Source: Dipetalonema caudispina (Eukaryota > Nematoda > Chromadorea > Rhabditida > Onchocercidae). From it: a stretch of 64,000 nucleotides of DNA. The position numbers were made by a program, and so were the translations under genes. A model generated the notes under the pieces. The model was given only the letters and a program-made list of their open reading frames with translations, made no database searches and was not told the origin of the DNA. The DNA lies in assembly GCA_013365325.1 (NCBI GenBank), contig JABVXV010000026.1, positions 124,001-188,000 on the forward strand, given 5' to 3'. Of the stretch, positions 51,119 through 64,000 are shown piece by piece; positions within the stretch are counted from its first letter, which is position 1, and every line of letters starts with the position of its first letter.

Positions 51119-52466
51119 GTGTATCTTTTTTGCAAATATTTTGTATGTGTTTGGAGAATTATTACAATATGCAGGAAAATGTGTAACTTTTCGTTCTTTT
51201 TCTCAATTCAGGAATTTTTTTGAAAATCATTGACAAGATTTTCTTGTAAAAAATGTCTCAGAAGTTTGAAAAAATTTTATTTCGAAGAAAGAGACAACTT
51301 GCTAATGATATTGGTGATTAGAAATATTTCGGTATTCATTTCATGACCTTTGTGCTGCAATTGAACTTGGTAATGAAACGAATTACATCGAAAAAACTCG
51401 AAATGTTTGAAACTTTTATAACATTATATTTAATATTGATGAAAGCTTTGATGTAAGCTATATACAAATCATTTGGAAGAATTGAATGATAGCAGCGTGA
51501 TGATGGAAAGTGACATTAGTTATTTTTATATCACTGATTTAATCTTAGAAGTTTTACAGAATTTTTAACTTCTTATTAAACTTTTCTTTTGTCAAAAGCA
51601 ATACATAAAACGAAAAATTTGGTGGATTTCGAAAAAGAAATTTTTTTCCCTTAAATTTGAATTCCCTCAAAAATTCAATAATCGAGCAAGATTCCTTTTT
51701 CTGTTCCACACTATTGATAAAAATTTCCTACAGTTGATAAATGTTATCGTATCATGGAGCACTCATCTGAACGTTTCTACTACGATAGCTATCAAATAAT
51801 TTTTATTTTTCAAACCAACGTGAAGATGTTAGTAATCACATGATAATCACATACTGAACTATTTAATTTCTAATATGTTAACAATTTTGCTTTTCCTTTC
51901 TTCATTCGTATTTAATTAACTTATTAATTTAAAGGTGCTTTTCTTGTTTATAAATTCATTTTTTTTTTTGAATACGGTAGACTATCAGTTTTCATATGTT
52001 AACGAGCAATGTTCAAAGGTAGCCATACAGCATTTATAAGTGGTTCATATGATCTATGGAAATCAGCATGTTGCAGTGATATCACGAGAAAAATTTATTC
52101 CATTACAGTCGAGGGTAATTCAAAAAAATCTTAAAGAAAGTTTTAAAAAAATTATTGCATTCACTCAACATCCGATAAGGAAGACTTTCAATGTGCAATC
52201 CAATTGATAGTTATTGATTATTTCGAACGGAAAGTCTAACAGGACAAATATGTGCGTCATTTTCTAGGCTTATTTCAAAAATTTGAAAAATTTCTTAAAT
52301 TATAGGGATTTGATTGAACATTCCAAGTATCACATATTTTTCCGTGCCGAATTTTATAGATCTGATAAGTGTACATAGTTTTGATCTAACCTGAATTCTT
52401 TTTAATTTTTACCAAATATTTTCATTAATTGTTCTCAACTTCCATCGTTTCGCATTGTGTCGACAG

Positions 52467-52620
52467 GTGCCCTGTCAGTTTCATCGATTTATCAGCATTA
52501 AATGATTTTCGAGCGTTTACTGACGAAAAATTAGAAATGTTCATCACGGAAAGTTCTACAATCGACGGCAGTTACAACAAAAACAATAGCAACAATAACG
52601 GTAATAACAAAATCAGCTGA
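52467..52620 (+). CDS. Possible terminal exon, unrecognised gene
   Basis: After gtcgacag the frame is open for 50 codons to TGA 52618-52620. The peptide contains CPVSFIDLSALNDFRAFTDE and an Asn-rich end (NNSNNNGNN). It may belong with the candidate exons at 50.4-51.1 kb. Connection not shown. Confidence 0.22.
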
Positions 52621-55259
52621 ACATGATTATTCATATTATATTCAAAGAAATACAGAAAAAACAAATCTGCTGATTGGTAAGGATAAGTGATCTAAATTAG
52701 CGGTAAGTTAAGAAAAGAATATTTCATGGATAAAATTATGTTCTGCTTACTGATGTTTGCGATGAAAATTGCGGTACCATTTAAAAGAAGTTTTGATCAT
52801 TTATTTACAGCAATAAAATTCCAAAATGTTTAAGCGTATTAAAACGAACTAACGATACCAAGCAGTTATTGATAAACGAATGTAAAAGTATAAAAATGGG
52901 TAAATTTTCATTTTAGGTTCCATTATTTCGTGCAACAATTCAATCAGTGCTGCTCACTTTAATCGATTAGTACTTTAATGAATTATAATAAATTATCTTT
53001 ATATCATCTCAATAAAGTAACAAAAAAAAATGGGATTTGACAAAATATCGTTATTGCTTGAAGTTTTATTTCAGAATTGAAAACTTATTATTTGGAAAAG
53101 AGAATAAATCAATTTTACGATAATTCAGAATGCTAATAAATGAAATATATCATATGAATCAAATCTGAGTGATATAATTCAAGCAAGGATGGTTACATCA
53201 TTTAAGATTTTATTTAGATTATTCAAAGAAATATCCAAAGCATTTAGTGGTATCAACAAGAAGAAAAAAAAAAAAAAAAAAAAAAAAACGAATATTAAGT
53301 TAATCAATTACAATTATCCATTGAATTGAATGGTAATCAAAAATAATTGAAAAATTATCACAAATTGGCTCCAAAATGAAATATGATAAAAATGGAAATT
53401 TTCTTCAGATTAAATAAATTTTCAAAATCCAAAAAATTATACAATGGAATACCAAAAAAGAATCAAATTTATAATAATATTATTAGCTTTGTCATCAAAA
53501 TTACCAAAATTTTTAAAAATATCTAAATGTTCTCACTATTGTGCTGAGAAAATAAATGGACATGAATAGAATAATTGATGCAAATGGCTCTTTATCAATC
53601 GTCTACATTATTTATGACAAAGTTATTTTTTTGTTGTTATAGGAATTTCATTAATGAAAATAACTTTTCTTCATTGACCACCAATAAATGACCATTTATT
53701 ATGTTCATTACAAAAATATGCATTTTACTCCTTTTGCTTGTTTTCTTTTCTCTTTTATATTCATATAATTCCCCGCAAAATATGAATATTTTTTAAATTC
53801 ATGCAAATATTTTTTAACATCATAAGCATAATTTATTACTTAGTGATCGTATTGCACTTTCATCCATATGTGATTTACGGTTGATTCACGTATTTTTTTC
53901 GATATTTAAATTATTATGGCGCACAATAATATGTTAATTGGATAATTGCGAATGACAGACGCACGGATGATTGAAATAATCATTTTGGAACGTAAATTAA
54001 TGTAATCTGTAGTTTAAGTTAAGATTCGCTCGAAAGTTTAATATCGCTCACTTTTAAGATTCAGCAGCAATTATCAAATCATTTTAACATTTCTTCTTTT
54101 TTTGTTAATTGCTTTAATGATGTCAAGTTATTAGCAAATACTAAAACAAAGAAGTTGTTGATTAGTGACTAAAATCTTAAAACCACCAGAATATCAGATC
54201 AATTAAATTACTTAGTTACACTGTTAGTTTAACCGAATTAATGATAATTCAATAATTACTAAAAAATATTGATAAAAATGGTAAGCTGTAAATGAGAATT
54301 AGATGGTAAAATGTTAAAAGCAAAGATGGGAAAGTCTGATTGAAGCTATCTTAAAAAATAAGCAGATAATTAGTTTGTTTGTCATATTTCAGGTGAAGCT
54401 GCTACTAATTTTTTATTACCAAATTTAGCATCAAATCGTATATGTCTGTTTAATTAATTAAACTGAAGAATTGTTTAAAACGATACAAAAATTTTTGAAA
54501 ATACATACGAAAGTTATTTTTCATCTCTTTTCTTCTTTTCCAATATTTCATATTATTTTGCTTAAATTTTCGCCACCACTTCCATTTTATTTATTATATT
54601 TGGTGGCAGAGTTTCAATGTTTAGCTTAACATACAAAAAAAGAAAGAAAAAAAATTTGAAGGGAAAAGTACTCATAACAGAACAGAAGGCAAGTTTTTTT
54701 AAAATATTTTCCCAATCGGCTTACCAAACATTGATCATTTTTCTCTGTGCTTATTTTTTCGTTTTTTTTTTTTACAACTATTATTCGAGAAATCCATTCT
54801 GTTTCACTTCTATGGATGCTATTTTTGACTTAAAAAACTCTTTTGAAAATGTCTTTTAAGTAACAAATATCGAAATTATTATTGAATTGTTCACGTAAAG
54901 TACTGGAAAAGTTTTCAAATAATTAATGCTACCTGTTCTTAATTTTATAATTGTTTTAAATTATAAGAATGGTGTCAAACAAAAATTAAATCTGTTTAGT
55001 CTTTTTTTTAAAATGAATTTAAATTATAAAAACAATGTGAAACAATATTAACCAATAAGGCAGTGATAACTAGTAAAAGATGGCCCATCAATGACCAACT
55101 ACAAACAATCATCTTACAATTACGTGATGCTGAATAAAAATATGTAATAGCTGATGACAATGATCCCAACAATCAAACGATAAACACTTTTTTTTATTCC
55201 TAAAGCTAAACAATCATTTCGTATTTCTGATTCCTGATAAACTGATAAAATCATTAAAT
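52621..55259. other. AT-rich non-coding region
   Basis: Contains a 25-nt A run at 53264-53288. No gene is seen. Confidence 0.5.
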
Positions 55260-55472
55260 CTAAGGAAACCAATAAGAACTTCTCATAAGTATATACACAC
55301 GATATTGGTCAAGAGGAAGAGTAATTTTCCGTGACAACGAACATCTGATAATACGTTGTTCAACAATGAATGCTTCGAATATTAGAGAAATCGGTGCTGT
55401 GAAATTTTGCTTCTTGAAGATACTAAAAATGCTTCCCAAGCGCTTGTCAAATTCCAAAAGATGAATTTTCAT
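55260..55472 (-). CDS. Possible isolated exon, unrecognised
   Basis: On the minus strand ttttatag is followed by c-ATG and 70 codons with composition richer in GC than the flanks (MKIHLLEFDKRLGSIFSIFK onward). No donor, partner exon or family was found. It may be a remnant or chance. Confidence 0.2.
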   Translation of the reverse strand: MKIHLLEFDKRLGSIFSIFKKQNFTAPISLIFEAFIVEQRIIRCSLSRKITLPLDQYRVYILMRSSYWFP

Positions 55473-58400
55473 GCTATAAAATAAACAAAGTAATTTATGG
55501 GTAATAGAAATGTACAGATTATTATAGTGCTTACTTCGATTAGTAAAGATACAGTTGGACTGAAATATAATAATTTAAAATATGCCACATCTAAAATTGT
55601 ATTTGTTACTATGCCAGTCTAATATATATTTATTTCGTCTCATGGATTTTCACAGTTATCTATTATTTCTCATAGTATTGAAAATTTGCATTAAGCTTAT
55701 TTAATATGAATCATTTTTAATTTCTTTCGTTCAATTTCATCTTGTTGATTTAAATTCATCTTCTTTACAATAACATACGTTTAATTCGTCTTTCTTTTTC
55801 TTACGTTCCTTTACATGAATGAAATTTAATTTAATTGGATAAATTTCCCAATTCATTGAGTTCATTGCACAATATAATTTTATAAAAAAATCACTTACAT
55901 TGATAACCACCAAACTATTATTTTTGCATATTTATTTACTTCTTTATCGCCTAAAAATTTTATGATCGTTTCATAATTTAAAAGTCGAAAGAAGTAAAAT
56001 TTTTGATGAAAAAAAATAAAAAAAAAATATGATGAAAACAAAGAATTTTCTTCCGCTTTTTTTCCTTCAAAATGAATTTATTGCAATTGAGTAATGTAAA
56101 ATAAACGAGCTGTTTGTACAATTTCTTTGCCCTTTCTTTTTGTTTCCTCTTTCTTTCTCTCTCTCATTCTCTTTTTTTTTTTTTTTTTTTTTTAATTTCA
56201 AAAGTTGTTTATATCGAATGAAATGAAAAGTTTGTTTATACGAATGAATGAGAATTTTCCGCAAGCAAAAGTTTGTTCAGATGTAAAATGACAGGAAGCC
56301 GTCAATCTATTCAGTCATGATTGCCATCATCATCATTAGTACTCTTATCACTGTTATCATCATCATTACCATCGTTATCAACATCATATCGGTCAGCTAA
56401 CCAATTCGCTCTTTATCTTAGTCTAGCTAGCTTAGAAATTGTTGAATTCTGCAATATTGTTTACTCATATATTCTTACTCTTTAGCATCCATCGCTAGTT
56501 CCTCACATACATATATATGTATGTATGTGTGTGTGTATGTGCATGTGTGTGTATGTATGTGTGTATGTGGGTATGTATATATATAGATATATATTTATAT
56601 AGTTCATTTTATGATCAGCATGCTGCTGATTCCTATGCTTCATTAGTTTCTTAAATGATATTTATGTGATTAATTAAAATAGCGAAAGAAAAATTTAATT
56701 TTTGACTAAAATTTCCATTTAATTATACATAATCCAATTAAATATTCTAATTACTATTTCGTGATTTCATCACAATTTAACAGAATTCGTTTATTAATAG
56801 GTTATTAACAAAAATAATTATTTGATAATTTTTCCTGTTCTTAATTTTTCATTTAATCCAAAAAATTATCCATCTTTAAATTTTTTTCAGGTTTGCAATT
56901 CGTTCTTTACTCTGTTGCTTACGAAAATTTGCAATAATACCATTAGTTAAAAATTTTTTCCCATTCATCCTTCACTTATACCGATCGATTTTGTAGTCAA
57001 CTTTGAAGGAAATATTGGATTTTTAGTATAATTAATTATTCAAAAATTTGTTATTAATGGAGAAGGAAAATGTCTGATTTAATTGAACTTCTTCTTCTTC
57101 TTTCCTACATCTTCTTTTTTGCCTTTTTTTTTTCAATGCAATATTGATGGAACAAAATTACAATGATCGATGTATATATAATCTTCTCTTGAAATGAATA
57201 TTCGCTTATGTCCGGAATTAAATGAAGCATTCTTAAGTTATTAACGATAAGCTTAGTGAATTTTGAAATATTTTAGGATAACGAAAAGCAAACCAAAATA
57301 TTCCAAATTTCGAACAAAAATAGTTCAGTTTTATAATTTTAACTCCAGTTAAAATCGAACACTTTCGAAATTTTTAAATGTTACCGATGTCTTAAATTGC
57401 TTTTGAGTTAATATAGTGTTGCACGCTATTTGTCGTTTATGTATCAAAATTGGAATGCCCAGGTTATATTTGATGGAATAATTAATCTTTACCCATAAAA
57501 TCTGAATTTTACTTCAATCTACTTAAACATATCTATCATATTTGCTAATCTAATCATGCAGGACTTCTCTACCAAATTTTAGTTAGCTATTTTATTAAGA
57601 TTTTGATAATAATAAATGTTAAAATAATATTAAAACATGAGATAACATAAAATGTTTGTTCCTAATCATTTAATCAGTCAGTCAGAAATGATTGTCATTA
57701 TGACAGCAATCATTTAAATGTTCCGGAATTTCATGGGAAAAAATTAGTAAGTTAAGCTGTATCCATATAACGCATGTTACTGTAAAACTATACTAATTGA
57801 TTGATTAATCAGTTATCTGATCAGTCTATGGATTTTTATGGCAATGTAGAAAAAATTGTAAGAAATTCAGTTAAATTATGAAATTTTGCAAAAATTGTTT
57901 GACCTTTTAATTAATCAATCAGTTAATTGGTTGATAACTAACCAATAATGCGAAAGATTAATAAAAAAGATGCGAAGTTAATTATATCAGCAGTCTTTTT
58001 TTTGCATCATCCAATTTTTACACTTTTTTTCACTTAAAAATTCTGATAAATTAAAGTTTAAATTAAATTTCAACTATTAGGAATATCGCATTGATAAATT
58101 TGGTTTTCAATGGCTACTACTTTTTACTCTTTGCACATCTTTTAAGTATGTAAAATTAAAGATTTATATATATTATTTCTGTTACAATTATTTTTATCAC
58201 AGTTGCAATGATATGTTTATTTATATTAATTATATGTAAGTGGATAAGATATTTTTCCTGAATACCATTTTTCAAGGTTCAGCCTGATTTCCATTCCGGT
58301 CAGATATTCTTCCTAGAAATATACCACCAGTATCGATTTATGCCAGTAAAAAAAACAATTGCTAATAAGTAAAATTTATTAGCTACATTTAATAATTATC

Positions 58401-60519
58401 TTGAGTAATTAGTCAATAATTATTTCGATGGTTACAGTTTTTTCTCAGTTCGTTAGTCTTTTTTCCTTTTTATTTATTTCAATAAGAAGAAAAAGAGTAA
58501 ATGTAATTTTTAACTAAAAATGAACGAAGAAGTTTTGTTTTTCGTTTGCTTATTGTTTGTTGTCGCTTGTTGTTTATTTCTTTTATTTGTATTTGTATTT
58601 TTTTCTAGTCGTTTTTATTTATCTTTGAGAAAATACAGTAATACCTTATTTGATGAAATATTTATATTCAACAAGTTCTAAATTAATTTGTCAAAAAACG
58701 TTTTTTTTTCTCGACATTACTTTATATTTAAAATTTCCAATACTATTCGGAGTTTAAATGTAAGTTATTATTATCTTAGGAAAATATTATCACGATGTTC
58801 ACATATTCATAAATTAATTTATGTTAAAACTGTTGAAGAAAACTTTCCGACACAAAGAAAAATTCGACGTAAATGGAATTTGTTAATGCCAGTAAAAGTT
58901 GATTATCTTTATTACTGGAGTCTGATTAATTAATAAAATGCTAGTGAATGTATGTTAATTAAAGTTAAACTAACACATCACGAAATGATCAGTAAATAAG
59001 GGTAATGTTTGTATTTCCAAGCTTAATAATTATCATGAAGTACTGATGGAAGACAATAAACTGATCAATGGTAAACCTATTAACATACCGATTAAAAATT
59101 ATGATTGTGAAAGATAAATGCATTATCATTGATTCTATCAGAATAAGTAATGTGAGGTTATTACAATAAGTTGATAAGTAAAGAAAAGAATATGTATGCA
59201 AGAGGTAAAAGTAAGTAAATTCTTCAGTAACGAATTTCAATGTATCGGCGCTCATAAAATATGCATATCACAGTCACACATGTTAGTGGTGAATGATTTC
59301 TGAACAATTTGCTATTTATTTGTTATGAGGAATAGTAAAATTTGAAAAGTATTGATGTTTTTAAATTAAAAGTTTTAACAATTAAATAAAATGGACTGCA
59401 CCTATAATATAATTAATGGATTATACTGCTTCAGATCATCAGAAAAGTTATGAGCAATTTCTAAATGATATCAAAATATCTTCTAGAGTTTAATTTAGTT
59501 TATTTATATTCAAATGTTTATCATTTAATTATCTTTCATTTCCTCGAAACATTGAAGCTCAACTTTAAACTTTATATTACTTCTGATTTGTGAATATACT
59601 GTTTCTCATGTAATATTAGTAGTTGATAAACTTGAAATTGAAACCTTAACATTTTTTCGTTACCTCAAAATAGTTTAAAAATAAGATTTCGTTTTGAAAT
59701 ATCCTTCAAGATTCATTTAAATCATCTTGTCTCATGTAATAACTGTTAGTCGATGATTATATTAGTTTTAGAAAGAAAAGTAAAAGATGGTGTTAGCCAA
59801 ATTCATCTATATTTGAAGAACTGCATCCAAAAAATTATTTTGCAAAGATTTTTTTCAATGATGAAAGTGGTGAATAATATACAAAGTACCATTTTCAAAT
59901 TTATTCCATTTAAAATAAAAAAGGAAAATTGCTTACTTTAAATAGTTCGCATAATTTAATTGATAATCGAAGTAAACTTTCTTTTCGAATTGTCTAAAAA
60001 CTAACTATTCAATTAGTATCCTTTTGACTTACACCAAAACATGAAATTTGAAATTTACTGTTGAAAAATTAAACTTATCGATTGCATTGAATATAAAGCC
60101 TTATCAGAAGACTTCAAGAATAGTCAATTTTTTTTTTTTAAACTTCTTAGAGAACTTCCTCATTAATATCTTTTTGTTTCGCGTTGTTATTTATGTCTGT
60201 CCATCGCATCGAATAAAAAATGACATAAGAAGAAATCGATGTGCTATATTCATTAAGTCTAACTATCTTCTTTTCAATTCCCATCCTTATTTCCTAATCA
60301 TTCCGAATTTTCTTCCTTTCCAAATTCAAATATTTCCTTTCTTCATATTGTTCCAGACATGATACGGTACCCTCTTCGATAATACCTGTCCACATTCTGT
60401 ATGATATAGTTAGTCCACCTGATACTGTCATCTTATTCTTTGTTAATTTTCAAGTTTCATTTTATGTTTAACAAATGAATTTCTCTTTTGTGAAATCCTT
60501 TTCTATCTTTTTCTTTTTT
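55473..60519. other. Long AT-rich intergenic region
   Basis: Contains a T run at 56170-56193 and a TG/TATG microsatellite at 56509-56600. No gene is recognised on either strand. Confidence 0.5.
56509..56600. repeat. (TG)/(TATG) microsatellite
   Basis: About 90 bp of mixed tatg, tgtg and tata units. Confidence 0.95.
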
Positions 60520-60531
60520 TTTTTTTTTCAG
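60510..60531 (+). promoter_or_regulatory. Probable spliced-leader acceptor of the 90-residue gene
   Basis: A run of T ending in tttcag at 60531 lies 5 nt before the ATG. This is the classic setting for spliced-leader addition in nematodes. Confidence 0.6.
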
Positions 60532-60536
60532 TTGAA

Positions 60537-61324
60537 ATGACAGTGGGATGTCCACAAGCGTTTACGTGGGAATGTGAAGAATTAAATTGTTGTGAAAGTT
60601 ATCACTTCCGTGTGATATTACTTTTCATTACCATTGGTTTATTTTTCACCGCACTTTTGGTTGCTACCGTTTGGTTAACATACGAATTTAGGACTTCTTA
60701 CAGGTAATTTCATCAATATTCCTCTTAAAAATTTTTTCTGGTTACTTGTAATTGAAATTTTTTGATAAGAATTTTTGCTTCTTCCAAATTTCATCTATTT
60801 TGTTATGGTTTGTACTGAACGCATTATTTTCCAAGTGAATGTTTTATGTTTATTTTTTTCTTACAAGATTTTTTTTGCAAGATTTATTTGACCGCTTATT
60901 TAAATAATGGACAATGGAATAAAATAAGTTATTAATTAAACAATTTATGTCGCAGGTTCTTGTCATCAAAAATAAAATCCGTCCACATATTCATTATTGC
61001 TAGAAAATGTATTGCTGTCGCATGAAAAATTATTTCTCATATGGTATTTACTCATATGGATATCAAAGAAAATTCGATCGAATTTCACAGTAACAAAAAA
61101 AAAATATCAATGATGATCTCATGTTAAGTTTGTGCAATAACAATTTTTAATAATTGCCAGTCACATTTTGAATTATTGTTATTCAAATTAATCGTAATTT
61201 AATACATTTAAATTCCAGAAGGAAGCGTTTACATGAGACAGATCAATTTCGGAACGAACTTGAAATGAGAAGTTTTGAGGAAGCCAAATATTTGCGGCGA
61301 ATGTCACAAAACAAGTTTGTTTAG
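60537..61324 (+). CDS. Small Cys-rich single-pass membrane protein
   Basis: Two exons, 60537-60703 and 61219-61324, join in phase (ag|a codon) and give 90 residues. The N-terminal 22 residues hold four cysteines (C5, C12, C17, C18: GCPQAFTWECEELNCCE). One hydrophobic segment follows at about 26-48 (ILLFITIGLFFTALLVATVW). The tail of about 40 residues is basic and charged (RKRLHETDQFRNELEMRSF). Without a signal peptide the N-terminus is probably outside and the tail cytosolic (type III), by the positive-inside rule. I do not recognise the family. The 5' acceptor 5 nt before the ATG and a poly(A) signal 47 nt after the stop mark it as a complete gene. Confidence 0.75.
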
Positions 61325-61370
61325 TGTTTTGTCCTTTATCTTCTTTCATTCCTAAATTTTGCTTATAATG

Positions 61371-61376
61371 AATAAA
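61371..61376 (+). promoter_or_regulatory. Poly(A) signal
   Basis: aataaa lies 47 nt after the stop codon of the 90-residue membrane protein gene. Confidence 0.65.
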
Positions 61377-63070
61377 TTAATAAGAAGGGTGCAAATTAAA
61401 CCAAGCAGTTTTGTAATTCTGAATAATTTAAATGATTAAATGCTTTCCCACAGTTTTAAATGTTTAACAAAAAAGCAGTCACTATGATTTTAAATGAAAA
61501 TTCTAAAGAATTTTTCACAAATGTTCATTTTATGATTTATATCAATAGTTGAAATAATGTTTCGAAATGTTATGTTAGAATTTAAATGTTAGAAAATTCA
61601 ATCTGAAATCATTTGTTATGATAATTTTCTTGTTAACTAAACTAAAAGATCGGGCTTACTGCCAATAAAATAAATAAATCATTAAATAAATAAACAAAGA
61701 ATAATAGTAGTATTAATAATAAAAGGAAGGATAATGTTAAAATAAAATTTAATACCAGAATGGAGAACAAAATTTCCCATTTCTGTTTAATGAAACAATA
61801 TAAATATGGCAGGTTTCAAACTAATTTTACAATTATTTTATTTCAAGAAATGTACGATATCATTTTCCATCCTTTATTACTGCGTTATATTTCCTATTAG
61901 TTCTTGCAATTTTTACTATCACCAAATGCGTTACACTTCTTTCGCCTACCGTTTTTTAAATATTTCATTCTTTTATTAAATCCTACAAGTAAATTCATCA
62001 ATAAATAAATCAATAAATGCATACTTCAGCATTATGCTTCAATGAAATTGCTACAATTAACTAATTCATAGCATTTTGTTTCATACACAAATCTGTCTGT
62101 GAATGCATTAGCATCCATCAAATTTTAGTTTCACCAAAAGTTACAATGAAAAAGGATGCAGGTTACAGCGCTAAACTTGAAGCTAACGCCAATATTGAAT
62201 GAAATCTCGGAAGTTGATTCATACTAACAATCAAAAATTTATTTGTTTCGATTTATTAGTTTCACTTTTCGGTTATATGAAATCTTTCATTTACAGTTTT
62301 AAATTTCGGGATCTAATTAACAGTAATAGTGTCAAATTGTCAACATGTTTTATTCCTGTTTTTATTGACAAAATGCCTCAATTTCTACTCTTGTCATTCT
62401 TTCATCTATGTGTTATTAAACGTAATTATACAAATTAACTTGCTATCATAATAGTAGTATTTGAAAAAATTTGTTTGGACTTCATAAAAAGTAATTTCAA
62501 TTATTTCTTTAGCCAAAATGAGTGTTTATCAGCATTTCCACATACATTTTCATCTGCAAATGATAATTAGATTGACATCATATTATGATACTAACTAATA
62601 TCAAAATGTCAAATAGCATGTATCACTTCTATTCATATGCCTTTGTGCTTATTATTTGCGTTTTTTTGTGGTAAATTCAATTTAATTGTTCATTTTTTTT
62701 TGTTATTCCATAATAAATGTATATGTGATGTATTCAGCTATAGCTGCATGCAATACAATGCAAATGTTTGCATGATATCATACATTTAAATATGTTGCAG
62801 AACGTGTTAATAATTTTGCAATAATAAAATTACATTAAAAAAAGAAGATAAACATTATTGACAATATTGATGTAAATGTTTGAAACATCCACTATGAAAA
62901 AACAATGTGACAATTTGAAAAACAATTTTAGTATTTTTTCTTTTAAGCTTAGCATTTTGTTTTTTTTTGATGATAAACATCAATTATATCTGTTAAATTT
63001 CAAGTTTTCTTACCAATATGCACTTGTGGTATTACATAAACACAGTTGCACATGGGTTATTTCTGGATTT
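61377..63070. other. AT-rich non-coding region
   Basis: No gene is recognised. Confidence 0.5.
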
Positions 63071-63290
63071 TTCTCAGGTTTCTGTTATTATTTCCCAACT
63101 TATTACCATTCCTACGTAGTACTCAATGTAGTACCTATTCAAAACCTGTTGCATGGTTATTTTTACTCTTTACTATCTTAATTCTTCTTGAGGAATACCA
63201 AGAAATAAGTAATAATTCGCAGGGCTCTAATGATAAGATAGAAGAAACGGATTGGATGCTGAAAGTACATAAATCCTGTGCTATGCTTTG
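63071..63290 (+). CDS. Possible exon with a membrane segment, unrecognised
   Basis: A candidate acceptor (ttctcag, ending 63079) opens a frame that runs to a strong donor (tttgtaagt) at 63291. The peptide includes a hydrophobic stretch (VAWLFLLFTILILL) and a polar part (NDKIEETDWMLKVHKSCAML). The next acceptor at about 63382 would give an immediate stop. A further exon may lie outside the window. Confidence 0.25.
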
Positions 63291-63875
63291 TAAGTCTCAA
63301 AATTTTCCCTTCCAACCATAATAAAATTTTCGACCTTTCAAATTTAATTCATAAAATATCAGTTTCTTGTTTTAATTATAGGATTTTACCAGCCGATACT
63401 AAAATTTTACCTGTCATAGATCTAATCTACATTTGGCAATTAAATAATCCTACGAAACAATTAGCTTTTAAATCACATTGTCAAATGTGAACAATGTTTC
63501 AAACATTTTGTTTTCATTCGAACTGTGAAAATTTCAAAATTTTAAGCTTGAAGAGAAAGCGATTTAAATATGAAATATAAAACAATATAATTTAAATGAG
63601 AAGCATGCGACAATTCAGAATTAAGAGAAACAAATATCATAACTAATCAAAGCTTTCATTATTTCAAACAAAAATATCCTTCATATTTTCCACTCGATCA
63701 CTGAGAGTTGTTGTAATTTCCGTTGTTGCACTTCGAAACTTTTCTAGACCTGAAGTATTAATAGAATTTCTACTTTTTTTTTCTTTTTCCCACTAAAACT
63801 TCGGAAAATACCGAAATTTCTTGCTAAAATCAAATGAAAATTCTTATGAATTTAATTGAAGTTTCACCCTTAAAT

Positions 63876-63887
63876 AGTAATAATAAC

Positions 63888-63930
<43 letters not shown>

Positions 63931-63932
63931 TA
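63876..63932. repeat. (AAT)n microsatellite
   Basis: About 57 bp of aat/ata trinucleotide repeat near the window end. Confidence 0.95.
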
Positions 63933-64000
63933 TTAATTAAGAGTTCATAAGAAATTAAATTGTAATTCTTATCAAAATTGAAATTTACATTAAATTTTCA

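Overview
The window is nuclear DNA from a nematode, most likely a filarial or close spirurid worm. It is strongly AT-rich. Its genes are split into many short exons with GT-AG introns. Several start codons follow closely on a pyrimidine-rich AG, as expected where a spliced leader is added. The protein families point the same way: a patched-related (PTR) protein, a Cx3Cx3Cx3C repeat protein typical of nematodes, and a cytosolic/extracellular Cu,Zn-SOD pair with filarial-type sequence. All gene models were assembled by hand from reading-frame phase, splice signals and family resemblance. No alignment was run.

Layout. (1) 1448-4074, plus: SLC35E1-like nucleotide-sugar/triose-phosphate transporter, six or seven exons. 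(2) 10246-11450, plus, and 13091-14600, minus: a tail-to-tail pair of Cu,Zn superoxide dismutases, cytosolic and secreted. Their last three coding exons have identical lengths (159, 90 and 162 nt), so they look like an inverted tandem duplication. The secreted gene lacks the AG at one splice acceptor. (3) 17738-22728, plus: secreted cysteine-rich repeat protein of 464 residues. (4) 23672-23805: tRNA-Leu(CAA) with a 50-nt intron. (5) 27866-37542, minus: a 17-exon patched-related protein of about 998 residues, with tRNA-Val(AAC) and tRNA-Lys(TTT) inside its third intron. About 260 bp downstream on the same strand is a two-exon gene for an 87-residue single-pass membrane protein (26035-27608), spaced like an operon partner. 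(6) 40719-45097, minus: LIN-54, the CXC-domain DNA-binding subunit of DREAM/MuvB, ten exons. (7) 60537-61324, plus: a 90-residue membrane protein with a cysteine-rich N-terminus.

The rest (about 4.4-10.2, 14.6-17.7, 45-60 and 61.3-64 kb) is mostly AT-rich non-coding DNA. It holds microsatellites, several long perfect hairpins, a tRNA-derived pseudogene, a decayed reading frame near 40 kb, and a 192-bp copy of a PTR exon/intron segment placed about 14.7 kb away. A few isolated possible exons (863, 16485, 50381-52620, 55260, 63071) are listed at low confidence.

The genes do not form one pathway. The SOD pair divides superoxide removal between cytosol and outside. LIN-54 is a cell-cycle and developmental transcription regulator. 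PTR and the transporter are membrane proteins. I found no CRISPR array, complete transposon or clear new defence-type system.
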